From assembly GCA_019916065.1 (NCBI GenBank), contig CM034233.1, positions 47,880,141-47,944,140 on the forward strand: DNA of 64,000 nt, given 5' to 3'. The notes under the pieces are model-generated. The model was not told where the DNA came from, did no database searches, and was given only the letters and a program-made list of their open reading frames with translations. The stretch comes from Vitellaria paradoxa. Taxonomy: Eukaryota > Streptophyta > Magnoliopsida > Ericales > Sapotaceae. Positions within the stretch are counted from its first letter, which is position 1, and each line of letters begins with the position of its first letter. The translations under genes and the position numbers were made by a program. Shown here piece after piece: positions 49,630 to 58,371 of the stretch.

Positions 49630-51009
49630 TTAAGCATTTCTCCCTTCTTGACTCCATTCGAATATGCTCTCCACCATTCGAATAAGCTTTTGCTGCCCCT
49701 GTCTCAGCTCACTCACTTCCCTCATCAGTACTTCTTGATTTTTCTGGATTAATGTCAACTTCTCCTCTGTGCTCATAGGGACTGCTTCAGTTGCCTCCTC
49801 CTCTGCTGGCTGCTGCTGGTTGTTCTCAACTGCAGGTGGAGCAGCCTTCTTCAATTGTCCTCGACTTCGATTCATAGATATCTTGTCTATCAAAGGAGTA
49901 GCTTTCACAATGGCCATTCCTACCTCTTCCTCTATTCCCAAAAAGTGCTGAATTATCTCTGTAATTAAACCTCCAAAAGGCAGCCCAGCAGTGGATTCTG
50001 GTTTCTCTACCACATGAGAAATAACCAACCAAATGTGGTAAGGTAAATCCATGGGAATGCCTAACAACAACTTTCCCATAATCATGGCTTGTTCAAGAGT
50101 GATGGTTGACTTGTAAGCATGTGGCAGAAATAAAGAACAGACTAGCATGTGAAGGATATTACTTTTGGGAGTAATTCCTGACTTGGACATCCTAGCAGTG
50201 GTCCATTGAGCTTGAGGGTTGGCTGTGAAGAGCCTAGCCAAATTGTCCTTATGCAATTGCTTCTCCCATCGTGCTTTTTGTTTAGGTGTGGATTCGAGTA
50301 TTCTTTCAACAGGCAAGTGACCTATGAAAGAAATCTTCTCAAGATTCAAACTAATTCTCTTCCCTCTAACCTTAGAGTTTATCTCAGGTCTCCCATGAAT
50401 CATACCCACTTCAGCATTTGAGTAAAACTCTCTCACATATGGTACCACAGCCCTCCTACTTGTTGTAACCCAATGTGCCCAGCCCCTTTTCTCAAATAAT
50501 TCTAACAATTCATAGGGTGGTTCATTGTAATCCTCCAATTTAATTCCTCTTTCACTCAACACAGCTCTCTTGCTGTAATTCTCATCATATTTCAGCTTTG
50601 AAGCTTTGTTGGAAAACCTCAAGTTATCAAAAGAACCCTCATCAAAAAGATCATGGTCAGATTGTGCTTCAGGTTCATCCTCAGGAACCTTTTCAGAGGT
50701 ATGGACCTCATGCTCAGGAGCAGTGGTGTGTTCCTTAGTAGGCACATTCTCAGGAACTCCAACAGAGTTTTCCTTTTCAACATTAGAGACATGATCATCA
50801 TGTCTCTCACTCAAACTCTCATTACCTACAGAATGGAATGATTCTGTTCTAAAGGAGGACCTACGGTCTGATTTAGAAGATGACAATTCATATGTTATGG
50901 GTTCCTGAACAACAAGTGAAGAACCCTTACCATGTTGGCTCAAAATCCTCATGCTCCTTCTTTTAGCCTTACCTTTGTAAGCCATCTTCTTCATCCTCTT
51001 TGGTGGCAT
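49630..51009 (-). CDS. ORF3 of element C, plant-transposon-protein domain, intact
   Basis: 459 codons without a stop; the ATG at 51009 opens MPPKRMKKMAYKGKAKRRS, a strongly basic, nuclear-localization-like start. Residues about 40-125 are acidic and low-complexity. The folded part, about 125-370, contains KLKYDENYSKRAVLSERGI, LFEKRGWAHWVTTSRRAVV, YVREFYSNAEVGMIHGRPE and ITPKSNILHMLVCSLFLPH and matches the putative plant transposon protein domain found in Athila ORF3. The end, about 405-455, is a likely coiled coil (EKLTLIQKNQEVLMREVSEL). No signal peptide or membrane segment is seen, so an envelope role is not supported; DNA or RNA binding in the nucleus is an inference only. It lies about 1.1 kb after pol, behind paired ATTCGAAT sites. 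Element B has the same gene, broken. Confidence 0.8.
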   Translation of the reverse strand: MPPKRMKKMAYKGKAKRRSMRILSQHGKGSSLVVQEPITYELSSSKSDRRSSFRTESFHSVGNESLSERHDDHVSNVEKENSVGVPENVPTKEHTTAPEHEVHTSEKVPEDEPEAQSDHDLFDEGSFDNLRFSNKASKLKYDENYSKRAVLSERGIKLEDYNEPPYELLELFEKRGWAHWVTTSRRAVVPYVREFYSNAEVGMIHGRPEINSKVRGKRISLNLEKISFIGHLPVERILESTPKQKARWEKQLHKDNLARLFTANPQAQWTTARMSKSGITPKSNILHMLVCSLFLPHAYKSTITLEQAMIMGKLLLGIPMDLPYHIWLVISHVVEKPESTAGLPFGGLITEIIQHFLGIEEEVGMAIVKATPLIDKISMNRSRGQLKKAAPPAVENNQQQPAEEEATEAVPMSTEEKLTLIQKNQEVLMREVSELRQGQQKLIRMVESIFEWSQEGRNA

Positions 51010-52091
51010 CTTGCTTCAATTGATTCTCCACCCTTTATCAGAAATTCTCCAAAGCTGTAAACCCTAGCTTCTTCAATCGCAGCTCTGTATCTGAATCTTC
51101 CTTTCAATGTCAACTCAAAATCACACTCAGATAATCTGAAAGTAAAAGACTGGAAGAAGATGTGGAATGGTGAAGGTTCCAGGGTTGTGGGCACCAGGGC
51201 TCGTATTCGAATAGAACAGAAACTTGAATGGGGCCACTCACGGGTATATACAGGATTTAAAACCGACATCATATTCGAATACCCAGACCCATATTCGAAT
51301 ACAGGTTATCAGCAATTTGCAATTCCAGTGTCCAGAAAACCAGAAATTCTTCCCCCATTTCTTAAGAATACTCAAATTAAGTTTTGCCAACAGCTAGGAT
51401 TCGAAAATTATTTCAAAAAAATTACTAATTCAAGAAGAAGTTTTGCAATTTTTCCAAATTTTCAAAAAATTTTTTTCAAATTTTCAACATATGCAAACTC
51501 AAACTGACATAAGCATGATCTTAATTCAATTCAAACAATTCCAAATCATATTCAAAACATTCTGATCATATACAATCACTTAATTCAGCAAATTTCAGTA
51601 AAAAAAAAAAAACACTATTCACATCCACAAACTCAGATTGTGTCCCCCCCAACTAAAATCATGCATTGTCCTCAATGTATTAAACCAGCAAATTAAAGAA
51701 AGGTTGGTGAAGTAACATACCTGAAGATTGTGAATGAAAATTCAACTTATTACCAAGAAATGAAAGCTGATAGTCAGCTGCTGTGACCAATTCCCCACCA
51801 ACTTGTTTCAAGCTCACATTTCAGCAGTGGCAAGGCATTTAGTCCAGCTACTGCATGATCACAGCTGCAGTTGCAATAGCAACTGATCACATCAGATTTG
51901 AATAGATTCTTTTCATCAAGCAGATTTTTCACTTCCTCAGTTGAGTACTACTTGCAGCTGAAAACTGAAGGTTAGCAATAACCATATACAACCTCTTTTT
52001 TTTTTTTTTTACAAAAACAAAAGAAAACAGAAAATCAAAAGCATAACAGAACCTACACTACTATGATACAAAATCAGAATTCTTCCTTCAT
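51010..52091 (-). other. pol-ORF3 spacer of element C
   Basis: Non-coding. ATTCGAAT occurs at 51205, 51273 and 51293 (the last two 20 bp apart), that is 196-291 bp before ORF3. An internal polypurine-like run (minus strand TTTTAGTTGGGGGGG, 51641-51657) follows the lead-in ATTGAGGACAATGC, parallel to element B near 42270-42309. The 115-codon plus frame at 51160-51507 is antisense to this spacer and unsupported. Confidence 0.55.
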
Positions 52092-52952
52092 TCAAACAGA
52101 ATTTGGGGGATCTTCAAGATCCCAACTCTCTACTTCAGCAACAAAATTCTCATGATACTCTTTCAATCTCTGTCCATTTACTCTAAAAACATTCTTGGAG
52201 GTTGGATTTTGTATGTCAACAGTCCCAAACTCAGTGATGTTCTGAATCACATATGGACCACTCCATCTAGACTTCAATTTCCCGGGAAACAAGTGTAACC
52301 TTGAGTCATACAACAAAACCTTTTGACCCACAAACAACTCTCTTTTGAGGATATGTGTATCATGCCATTTCTTCACTCTATCCTTGGTGATCTTAGCATT
52401 CTCATATGCATCATTCCTAATCTCCTCAAGCTCATTTAGTTGCAATTTTCTTTGAAAACCAGATTCAGTGATGCTCTCATTAAAATGTCTCACTGCCCAA
52501 AAGGCCTTGTGTTCAAGTTCCACAGGAAGATGACAAGCTTTTCCATACACTAACCTATAAGGAGACATACCTAGGATAGTCTTGTAGGCAGTCCTATAGG
52601 CCCAAAGTGCATCAACCAATTTCAAAGACCAATCTTTCCTTGTGGGATTCACTATTTTTTCAATGATTCTTTTGATCTCTCTATTGGCTAATTCAACTTG
52701 TCCACTTGTTTGGGGGTGGTAAGATGTTCCAACTTTGTGTAACACCCCATACTTCTTCATCAAAAGACCAACATGTCTATTGCAAAAATGTGTTCCCCTA
52801 TCACTTATCATGGCCTTTGGCATTCCAAATCTTGAAAACACACTTTCCTTCAAAAATTTTATCACTACCTTGTGGTCATTGGTCCTAGTTGGTATGGCTT
52901 CTACCCACTTTGAAACATAATCCACTGCCACTAAGATATACTCATTGCCAAA
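52092..52952 (-). pseudogene. pol: pol of element C, part 2: integrase core end and C-terminus
   Basis: Continues in frame after the TAA at 52953-52955. Readable parts: [24 protein letters not shown] with the second catalytic Asp, VELANREIK with the catalytic Glu exactly 35 residues later (the DD35E spacing), [16 protein letters not shown], and a C-terminal domain ending near [14 protein letters not shown]. No chromodomain is seen, as expected for Athila. It starts at an internal Met only in the sense of an open frame; it would not be made unless the stop is read through. Confidence 0.85.
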
Positions 52953-55900
52953 TTAATTCACAAATGGTCCCATAAAATCCATACCCCAACAATCAAAGAT
53001 ATCAAGCACATAAATGGGGTGAAGTGGCATCATGTTTCTCCTAGTGATTTTACCAAGCCTTTGACACCTATCACAAGCAACACAAAAGGCATGCACATCC
53101 CTAAACATGGTAGGCCAAAACAATCCACTCTGTAAAATCTTTGCCACTGTCTTCCTAGCTGAAAAATGACCTCCACATGCAAGAGTATGACAAAAACTAA
53201 TGACACTCTGGGCTTCACTCTCGGGTATGCATCTCCTTATGACTTGATCTGAGCAATACTTAAACAAATAAGGGTCATCCCAGAAAAAGTGTCTCACATT
53301 CCTAAAGAACTTCCTTCTATCCAGCATGGTCCAGTGAGAAGGCACAATACCTGAAGCTAGGTAGTTGGCTATATCTGCAAACCAAGGTACCTCAGAAGAG
53401 TCTATGTGGAACAACTGCTCATCAGGGAATGTCTCATTGATGGGAGAATCAAAAGATGCTAAATCCTGATGTGGGAGTCTAGAAAGGTGATCAGCAACTA
53501 CATTTTCAACTCCCTTTTTGTCCTTGATTTCTAAATCAAATTCTTGAAGCAGAAGAATCCATCTAATAAGTCTAGGCTTAGCATCAGGTTTGGTCAAGAG
53601 ATACTTCAAAGCAGCATGGTCAGTGTATACTATGACATGGGAACCTACCAGGTATGATCTGAACTTGTCCAAGGCATATACTACTGCTAGCAACTCCTTC
53701 TCAGTAGTAGTGTAATTCCTTTGTGCTTCACTAAGGGTTTTGCTAGCATAGTACAACACATGTGGTCTCCTATCCCTCCTCTGTCCTAGCACTACACCAA
53801 TGGCACAATCACTAGCATCACACATGATTTCAAATGGTAAAGTCCAGTCTGGTGGCTGCATAATGGGAGCTGAGGTGAGCAAACTCTTAAGTCTATCAAA
53901 TGAGGCCTGACACTCTGGTGTCCAATCAAAGGGAACATCCTGGGATAGAAGGTTGCACAAAGGTCTAGCAATGGCACTGAATGATGCAATAAACCTTCTA
54001 TAAAACCCAGCATGGCCAAGAAATGATCTGATATCCTTAACACATCTAGGGGTAGGAAGTTTTTGAATAATTTCCACTTTAGCTTTGTCTACTTCTATCC
54101 CCCTAGAAGACACTATGTGGCCAAGGATAATTCCATGAGTTACCATAAAGTGGCATTTTTCCCAATTCAAAACCAAGTTTTTCTCCTCACATCTAATCAA
54201 AACCTTCTCTAAGTTTCCCAAACATGTATCAAAGTCACTGCCATATACTGAAAAGTCATCCATAAAAACTTCAAGGAATCTCTCTACAAAATCACTAAAC
54301 AGACTCATCATACATCTCTGAAATGTTGCAGGAGCATTGCAAAGACCAAAAGGCATACGCCTATATGCAAATGTGCCAAATGGGCAAGTGAATGTGGTCT
54401 TTTCTTGATCCTCCAATGCAATCTCAATCTGATTATACCCAGAGTAACCATCCAAGAAATAGTAAAATGCATGCCCTGCCACTCTTTCCAATACCTGATC
54501 TAGGAATAGAAGAGGGAAGTGATCTTTCCTTGTGACTGCATTCAACTTTCTATAATCTATGCACATGCGCCATCCTGTTTGGATGCGCATTGGAACTAAT
54601 TCCTCTTTTTCATTCTTAATCACAGTCACTCCAGATTTCTTAGGCACTACCTGAGTTGGACTCACCCACTTAGAATCTGAGATGGGGTAGATAATTCCAG
54701 CATCCAAAAGCTTGATTACCTCCCCTCTAACAACCTCTTTCATGTTGGGGTTGAGTCTCCTTTGCATTTGCCTAATAGGCTTGGCCTCATCCTCCAAAAA
54801 TATTCTATGAGTGCAAATCAATGGACTTATTCCCTGCAGATCTGCTATAGTCCAGCCCAAAGCTCCTCTATGCTTCCTCAAGACTTCCACAAGTCTATTT
54901 TCTTGGTCCAAACTCAGCTGAGATGAAATGACAGCTGGATAGGACTCTCCCTCACCCAAAAATACATACTTCAAGTCACTTGGCAAAGGTTTTCTCTCAG
55001 GTTTTGGTGGCTGGTCCAAAAATGACAGAGGCTTGGCTATGGACAGCTCTAAAGACTCAACAGATTGTCTCCACTGATTCATCATTAGCACTGAATTTTT
55101 CATTTCCTCTAATTCTCCTCCCTCACAATTCTCCAAGTCACAATCAGCTAGGAAATCTACTTGCTCATTATTCACTAAGGCTTTCTCCAAAGGGTCATCA
55201 AAATACTCTCTATCAAAGTGATCTTGAGTGGTTGTTTGAATCCAATCAACTTCCTCTACTTCCTCATAATCACTCGGCTGTTTGGTCACCTTGAAGATGT
55301 TTTTCTCAATTGTCATGTTTCCAAAGGAGAACTTGATAACTCCAGTTCTACAATTGATCAAGGCATTTGAGGTGGCCAAAAATGGTCTTCCTAGGATAAC
55401 AGGTACAGCTGGTTGGTTTCCTTGAATGGGCTGAGTATCTAGCACTATAAAGTCCACCGGAAAGTAAAAATGATCCACTTGAATCAAGACATCCTCAACC
55501 ACACCCCTAGGGACTTTAACTGACCTATCAGCAAGTTGTAGTGTCACCCTAGTAGGTCTAAGTTCTCCCAACCCCAGCTGTTTGTAAACAGTGAATGGTA
55601 AGAGGTTGACACTTGCACCTAAATCTAGCAAAGCTTGATCTACCCTTTGATTCCCAATTAAGCAGGCTATGGTGGGACAACCTGGATCTTTATATTTGGG
55701 AGGAGTTTTAAATTGCAAAATGGAGCTCACTTGTTCAGTCAAAAATGCTCTTTCTTTCACATTCATTTTCCTCTTAACAGTACACAAATCTTTCAAAAAC
55801 TTTCCATAAGATGGATTTTGTTTAATTGCATCAAGTAAGGGAATATTGATTCTGACTTGTTTGAACAATTCATAAATGTCAGAATTCAAATTCTCTTTCT

Positions 55901-56189
55901 TGGCTTTGTTCAATCTTTGTGGAAATGGAAGTTTTGGAACAAATTCAGATTTGTCCAACTTGGTTTTATTCAAAATCTCTTTATTTTCAAAATCTTTTTC
56001 ACTCTTTTCAAACTGATTTTCCTCAAAAATTTTTTTCTTATTGTCAGAAATTTCCTCTTTATTTTCAGAATTTACTTGCTCTGTTCTCTGGATTCTGATT
56101 TGCTGCTTATTGCTATTCGAATGTTGCTTGCTGGTATTCGAATATTCCTTTGGCTGCATCAGAATTTCCTGATTTTCTTGGCTCAAATT
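52953..56189 (-). CDS. pol: pol of element C, part 1: PR-RT-RNaseH-integrase N-terminus
   Basis: 1077 codons counted from 56186, ending at the TAA at 52953. It has no ATG of its own at the start: the first codons (TTG AGC CAA) follow the gag TAG in the same frame. Protease: DLGA at residues 188-191 (55614-55625) with GRPF at 266-269. RT about 470-740: WRMCIDYRKLNAV, YYFLDGYSGYNQ with Asp 579, and FMDD at 641-644 (54255-54266). RNase H about 785-905: CDASD (Asp 790), [14 protein letters not shown] (Glu 829), [10 protein letters not shown] (Asp 856), VVADHLSRL (Asp 899). Integrase zinc finger: His 1000 and 1007, Cys 1038 and 1041; first catalytic Asp 1070 in DCWGMDFMGPF. All catalytic residues needed for PR, RT and RNase H are present; the stop lies between the first and second integrase Asp. 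Confidence 0.92.
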   Translation of the reverse strand, partial: NLSQENQEILMQPKEYSNTSKQHSNSNKQQIRIQRTEQVNSENKEEISDNKKKIFEENQFEKSEKDFENKEILNKTKLDKSEFVPKLPFPQRLNKAKKENLNSDIYELFKQVRINIPLLDAIKQNPSYGKFLKDLCTVKRKMNVKERAFLTEQVSSILQFKTPPKYKDPGCPTIACLIGNQRVDQALLDLGASVNLLPFTVYKQLGLGELRPTRVTLQLADRSVKVPRGVVEDVLIQVDHFYFPVDFIVLDTQPIQGNQPAVPVILGRPFLATSNALINCRTGVIKFSFGNMTIEKNIFKVTKQPSDYEEVEEVDWIQTTTQDHFDREYFDDPLEKALVNNEQVDFLADCDLENCEGGELEEMKNSVLMMNQWRQSVESLELSIAKPLSFLDQPPKPERKPLPSDLKYVFLGEGESYPAVISSQLSLDQENRLVEVLRKHRGALGWTIADLQGISPLICTHRIFLEDEAKPIRQMQRRLNPNMKEVVRGEVIKLLDAGIIYPISDSKWVSPTQVVPKKSGVTVIKNEKEELVPMRIQTGWRMCIDYRKLNAVTRKDHFPLLFLDQVLERVAGHAFYYFLDGYSGYNQIEIALEDQEKTTFTCPFGTFAYRRMPFGLCNAPATFQRCMMSLFSDFVERFLEVFMDDFSVYGSDFDTCLGNLEKVLIRCEEKNLVLNWEKCHFMVTHGIILGHIVSSRGIEVDKAKVEIIQKLPTPRCVKDIRSFLGHAGFYRRFIASFSAIARPLCNLLSQDVPFDWTPECQASFDRLKSLLTSAPIMQPPDWTLPFEIMCDASDCAIGVVLGQRRDRRPHVLYYASKTLSEAQRNYTTTEKELLAVVYALDKFRSYLVGSHVIVYTDHAALKYLLTKPDAKPRLIRWILLLQEFDLEIKDKKGVENVVADHLSRLPHQDLASFDSPINETFPDEQLFHIDSSEVPWFADIANYLASGIVPSHWTMLDRRKFFRNVRHFFWDDPYLFKYCSDQVIRRCIPESEAQSVISFCHTLACGGHFSARKTVAKILQSGLFWPTMFRDVHAFCVACDRCQRLGKITRRNMMPLHPIYVLDIFDCWGMDFMGPFVN
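56115..56143. promoter_or_regulatory. Paired ATTCGAAT palindromes inside pol linker
   Basis: Copies at 56115-56122 and 56136-56143, 21 bp apart, encode the EYSNTSK and HSNSNK part of the gag-pol linker. Further copies: 49656 and 49676 (20 bp apart, end of ORF3), 56880 (gag; a degenerate partner 20 bp on) and 58130 (leader). Confidence 0.55.
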
Positions 56190-58016
56190 CTACTTTTCCT
56201 CAAGTTTCCTGCTGTCCAACTTGTTGTCCCCAATTAGTCTTTCATTTTGCTTCAATTCTTGCTCTTCATTCTGAAACATGATTTCTTTCTCAGAAGTGCT
56301 AAATTGCTGTTTCTGTTCACTTTCTGTTCTGCTGTCCAGTTTCTGATTCAGCTGCATTTCCTCTTCATTTTTCATTATTTCTTGCTCATTTTCTTCCTCA
56401 ATTTCTTCAGCAGGTGGTTTGTAATCTGGCTTGACAATTTGCTTACCACTTCTCAATGTTGAAACAGCTTGTACATGCTCCAGATTTTCATTTGCAGCAG
56501 ATGAAGATGATTCACTGAAATGAACTTGGCTTGTAGGATTTGGTCTTGGCTGAGATGGAAGCTTTCCTGATTCTCTGATGGTTAAAGCTTGAGTTAGCTT
56601 TGACAATTGACTTCGGATGTCTTCCATGGCCCTATTTGTCTGCTCTTGAAACTTGAAATTCTGATTGTTGGTTCCAATCTGCCCTTGCATAAATTGTTGC
56701 AAGGTGTCTTCCAAAGATCTTTTGTGAGGTGGCTGATAAAAATTTGTATTTTGCTGAGGTTGAAAAGGCTGAGAAGGAAATGGTTGGGGTTGCACAGTTT
56801 GTTGAGGTTGGTATTGTTGGTTCTGTGCTTCTGCTTTCCAAGAAAGGTTTGGATGATTCCTGTAGCCAGGGTTGTAGTTATTCGAATATGGACTATGGCC
56901 TTGCGAATATGTGTTCATCCCCTGATTTTGATTGAAGGGTCTTGCAGCTTGTGTGGGATTTGCTTGACCATAGAGAACTTCCTTAAAAGTTGGAAGTGTT
57001 GGGCAATCATCAGTCCTGTGGTCTGCGGTTTCACACATCACACACTTCATTTCACTCTCCTTCAATGTTTGCTTCTTTTGCTCCATCAATTCAATCTTTC
57101 TTGACAATGCAGCCAACCTAGCTCCAACATCATCTGCCTCATTGAGATGGAACTTTCCTCTATCATTTGATCTGTCAGAAACTTCAGAACAAAATGGGGA
57201 GACTACCTCCCACTGTTTAGTGTTTTCAGCTAAAGCATCAAAGAAATGTAAAGCCTCTTCAGCAGTTTTGTCATAGAATTCACCATTACACATGGTGGCA
57301 ACCAACATTTTCAGATTTGGAGTTAATGCATTATGGAAAAAATTAACAATTCTCCAAGATTCAAAACCATGATGTGGACATGCTTGCAATAATTCCTTGA
57401 ATCTTTCCCATGCTTGAGCAAATGTTTCATTGGATTTACACACAAAATTCATTATTTGCTGTTGAAGAATTACAGTTCTATTTGCAGGAAAATACTTCTT
57501 CAAAAATTTTGTTTGCATGTCTCTCCAAGTACCTATTGATCTAGGCTCAAGTGAATTCAACCACATTTTTGCCTTGTCTTTCAATGAAAATGGAAATAAT
57601 TTAAGCCTAACCATGTCCTCATTAACATTCCTATCCATGCAAGTTCCACAAACATCTTCAAATTCTTTCATATGCATGTAAGGATTTTCTGAGTCCATGC
57701 CATGAAAAGTTGGTAAAAGCTGAATTGTTCCAGGTTTAAGATAAAAATTCTGATGTCCATTTGGAAGAACAATGCAAGATGGAGTGGTTTGTCTAGCTGG
57801 ATAAAGATATTCCCGGAGAGGTCTAAGGATGTTTTGATCCATTTGATCATTCTCTCCTTGAACACTTCCTTCCGGCAGAACAGGTGGTGGATCCATATGT
57901 GCAATAGAAAATTCAGATTGTGAATGTAGTGCGGCAAATTCAATCAATTCAGCAAGAGAAGATAGAGAATGCAATTCAGATCTGTTTCTAACAAGTTTAC
58001 CAGACCTTAAAAGCAT
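56190..58016 (-). CDS. gag: gag of element C
   Basis: The frame is open from 58040, but the first ATG is at 58016 and gives MLLRSGKLV, matching MLLRLGRLV in element B, so I chose it (608 residues). Counting from 58040, the Retrotrans_gag core lies at about 105-270 (LLPTFHGMDSENPYMHMKEF, LFPFSLKDKAKMWLNSL, WERFKELLQACPHHGFESW), the CCHC knuckle (Cys 333, Cys 336, His 341, Cys 346) at 57003-57044, followed by a Gln/Pro/Asn-rich stretch and a Glu-rich, coiled-coil-like tail. It ends at TAG 56190-56192, in frame with pol. Gag would assemble cytoplasmic particles that package the RNA. No defect is visible. Confidence 0.9.
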   Translation of the reverse strand: MLLRSGKLVRNRSELHSLSSLAELIEFAALHSQSEFSIAHMDPPPVLPEGSVQGENDQMDQNILRPLREYLYPARQTTPSCIVLPNGHQNFYLKPGTIQLLPTFHGMDSENPYMHMKEFEDVCGTCMDRNVNEDMVRLKLFPFSLKDKAKMWLNSLEPRSIGTWRDMQTKFLKKYFPANRTVILQQQIMNFVCKSNETFAQAWERFKELLQACPHHGFESWRIVNFFHNALTPNLKMLVATMCNGEFYDKTAEEALHFFDALAENTKQWEVVSPFCSEVSDRSNDRGKFHLNEADDVGARLAALSRKIELMEQKKQTLKESEMKCVMCETADHRTDDCPTLPTFKEVLYGQANPTQAARPFNQNQGMNTYSQGHSPYSNNYNPGYRNHPNLSWKAEAQNQQYQPQQTVQPQPFPSQPFQPQQNTNFYQPPHKRSLEDTLQQFMQGQIGTNNQNFKFQEQTNRAMEDIRSQLSKLTQALTIRESGKLPSQPRPNPTSQVHFSESSSSAANENLEHVQAVSTLRSGKQIVKPDYKPPAEEIEEENEQEIMKNEEEMQLNQKLDSRTESEQKQQFSTSEKEIMFQNEEQELKQNERLIGDNKLDSRKLEEK

Positions 58017-58345
58017 AAACAGAAATTCAGACTGAAACAAAACTCCAATCTAAACTCCTAACTTCACAATTTCATCTACTGATTCACAGAGAATTGCAAC
58101 TACAGCTCTCAGCAGAGAAATGCAGCAGTATTCGAATATCAGATGAAACAGTTTCAAATCAGAAATTCAGACTTCAGATGCAAACAGTTCTAAAACTAAA
58201 CTAACAATCAAAACTATAAAAGAAATAGAAATAGAGATGAAACAAAGTTACTCAACAAGTTAAGCAGCTCTGTTGTTGAAAATGGTGGTGAGATGTACTG
58301 CCAGTTAATGCTCCAAAGGCTCAAAACACCATTGCTTCTCAAAGA
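58017..58345 (-). other. 5' leader of element C
   Basis: Untranslated leader between the primer site and the gag ATG; one ATTCGAAT copy at 58130-58137. Confidence 0.6.
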
Positions 58346-58363
58346 TCCCCGGCAACGGCACCA
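58346..58363 (-). other. Primer-binding site of element C (tRNA-Asp type)
   Basis: Minus-strand TGGTGCCGTTGCCGGGGA complements the 3' end of plant tRNA-Asp with one mismatch (a CG turned TG). It lies eight bases after the 5' LTR. Confidence 0.85.
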
Positions 58364-58371
58364 TAAATTTG

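Noticed and set aside
49630..51009. ORF3 of C as a retroviral envelope protein
   Set aside because: No signal peptide, membrane segment or furin-like site visible; the protein is basic then acidic with a coiled coil.
51160..51507. 115-codon plus-strand frame
   Set aside because: Antisense to the pol-ORF3 spacer of C and full of the ATTCGAAT motif; no homology.
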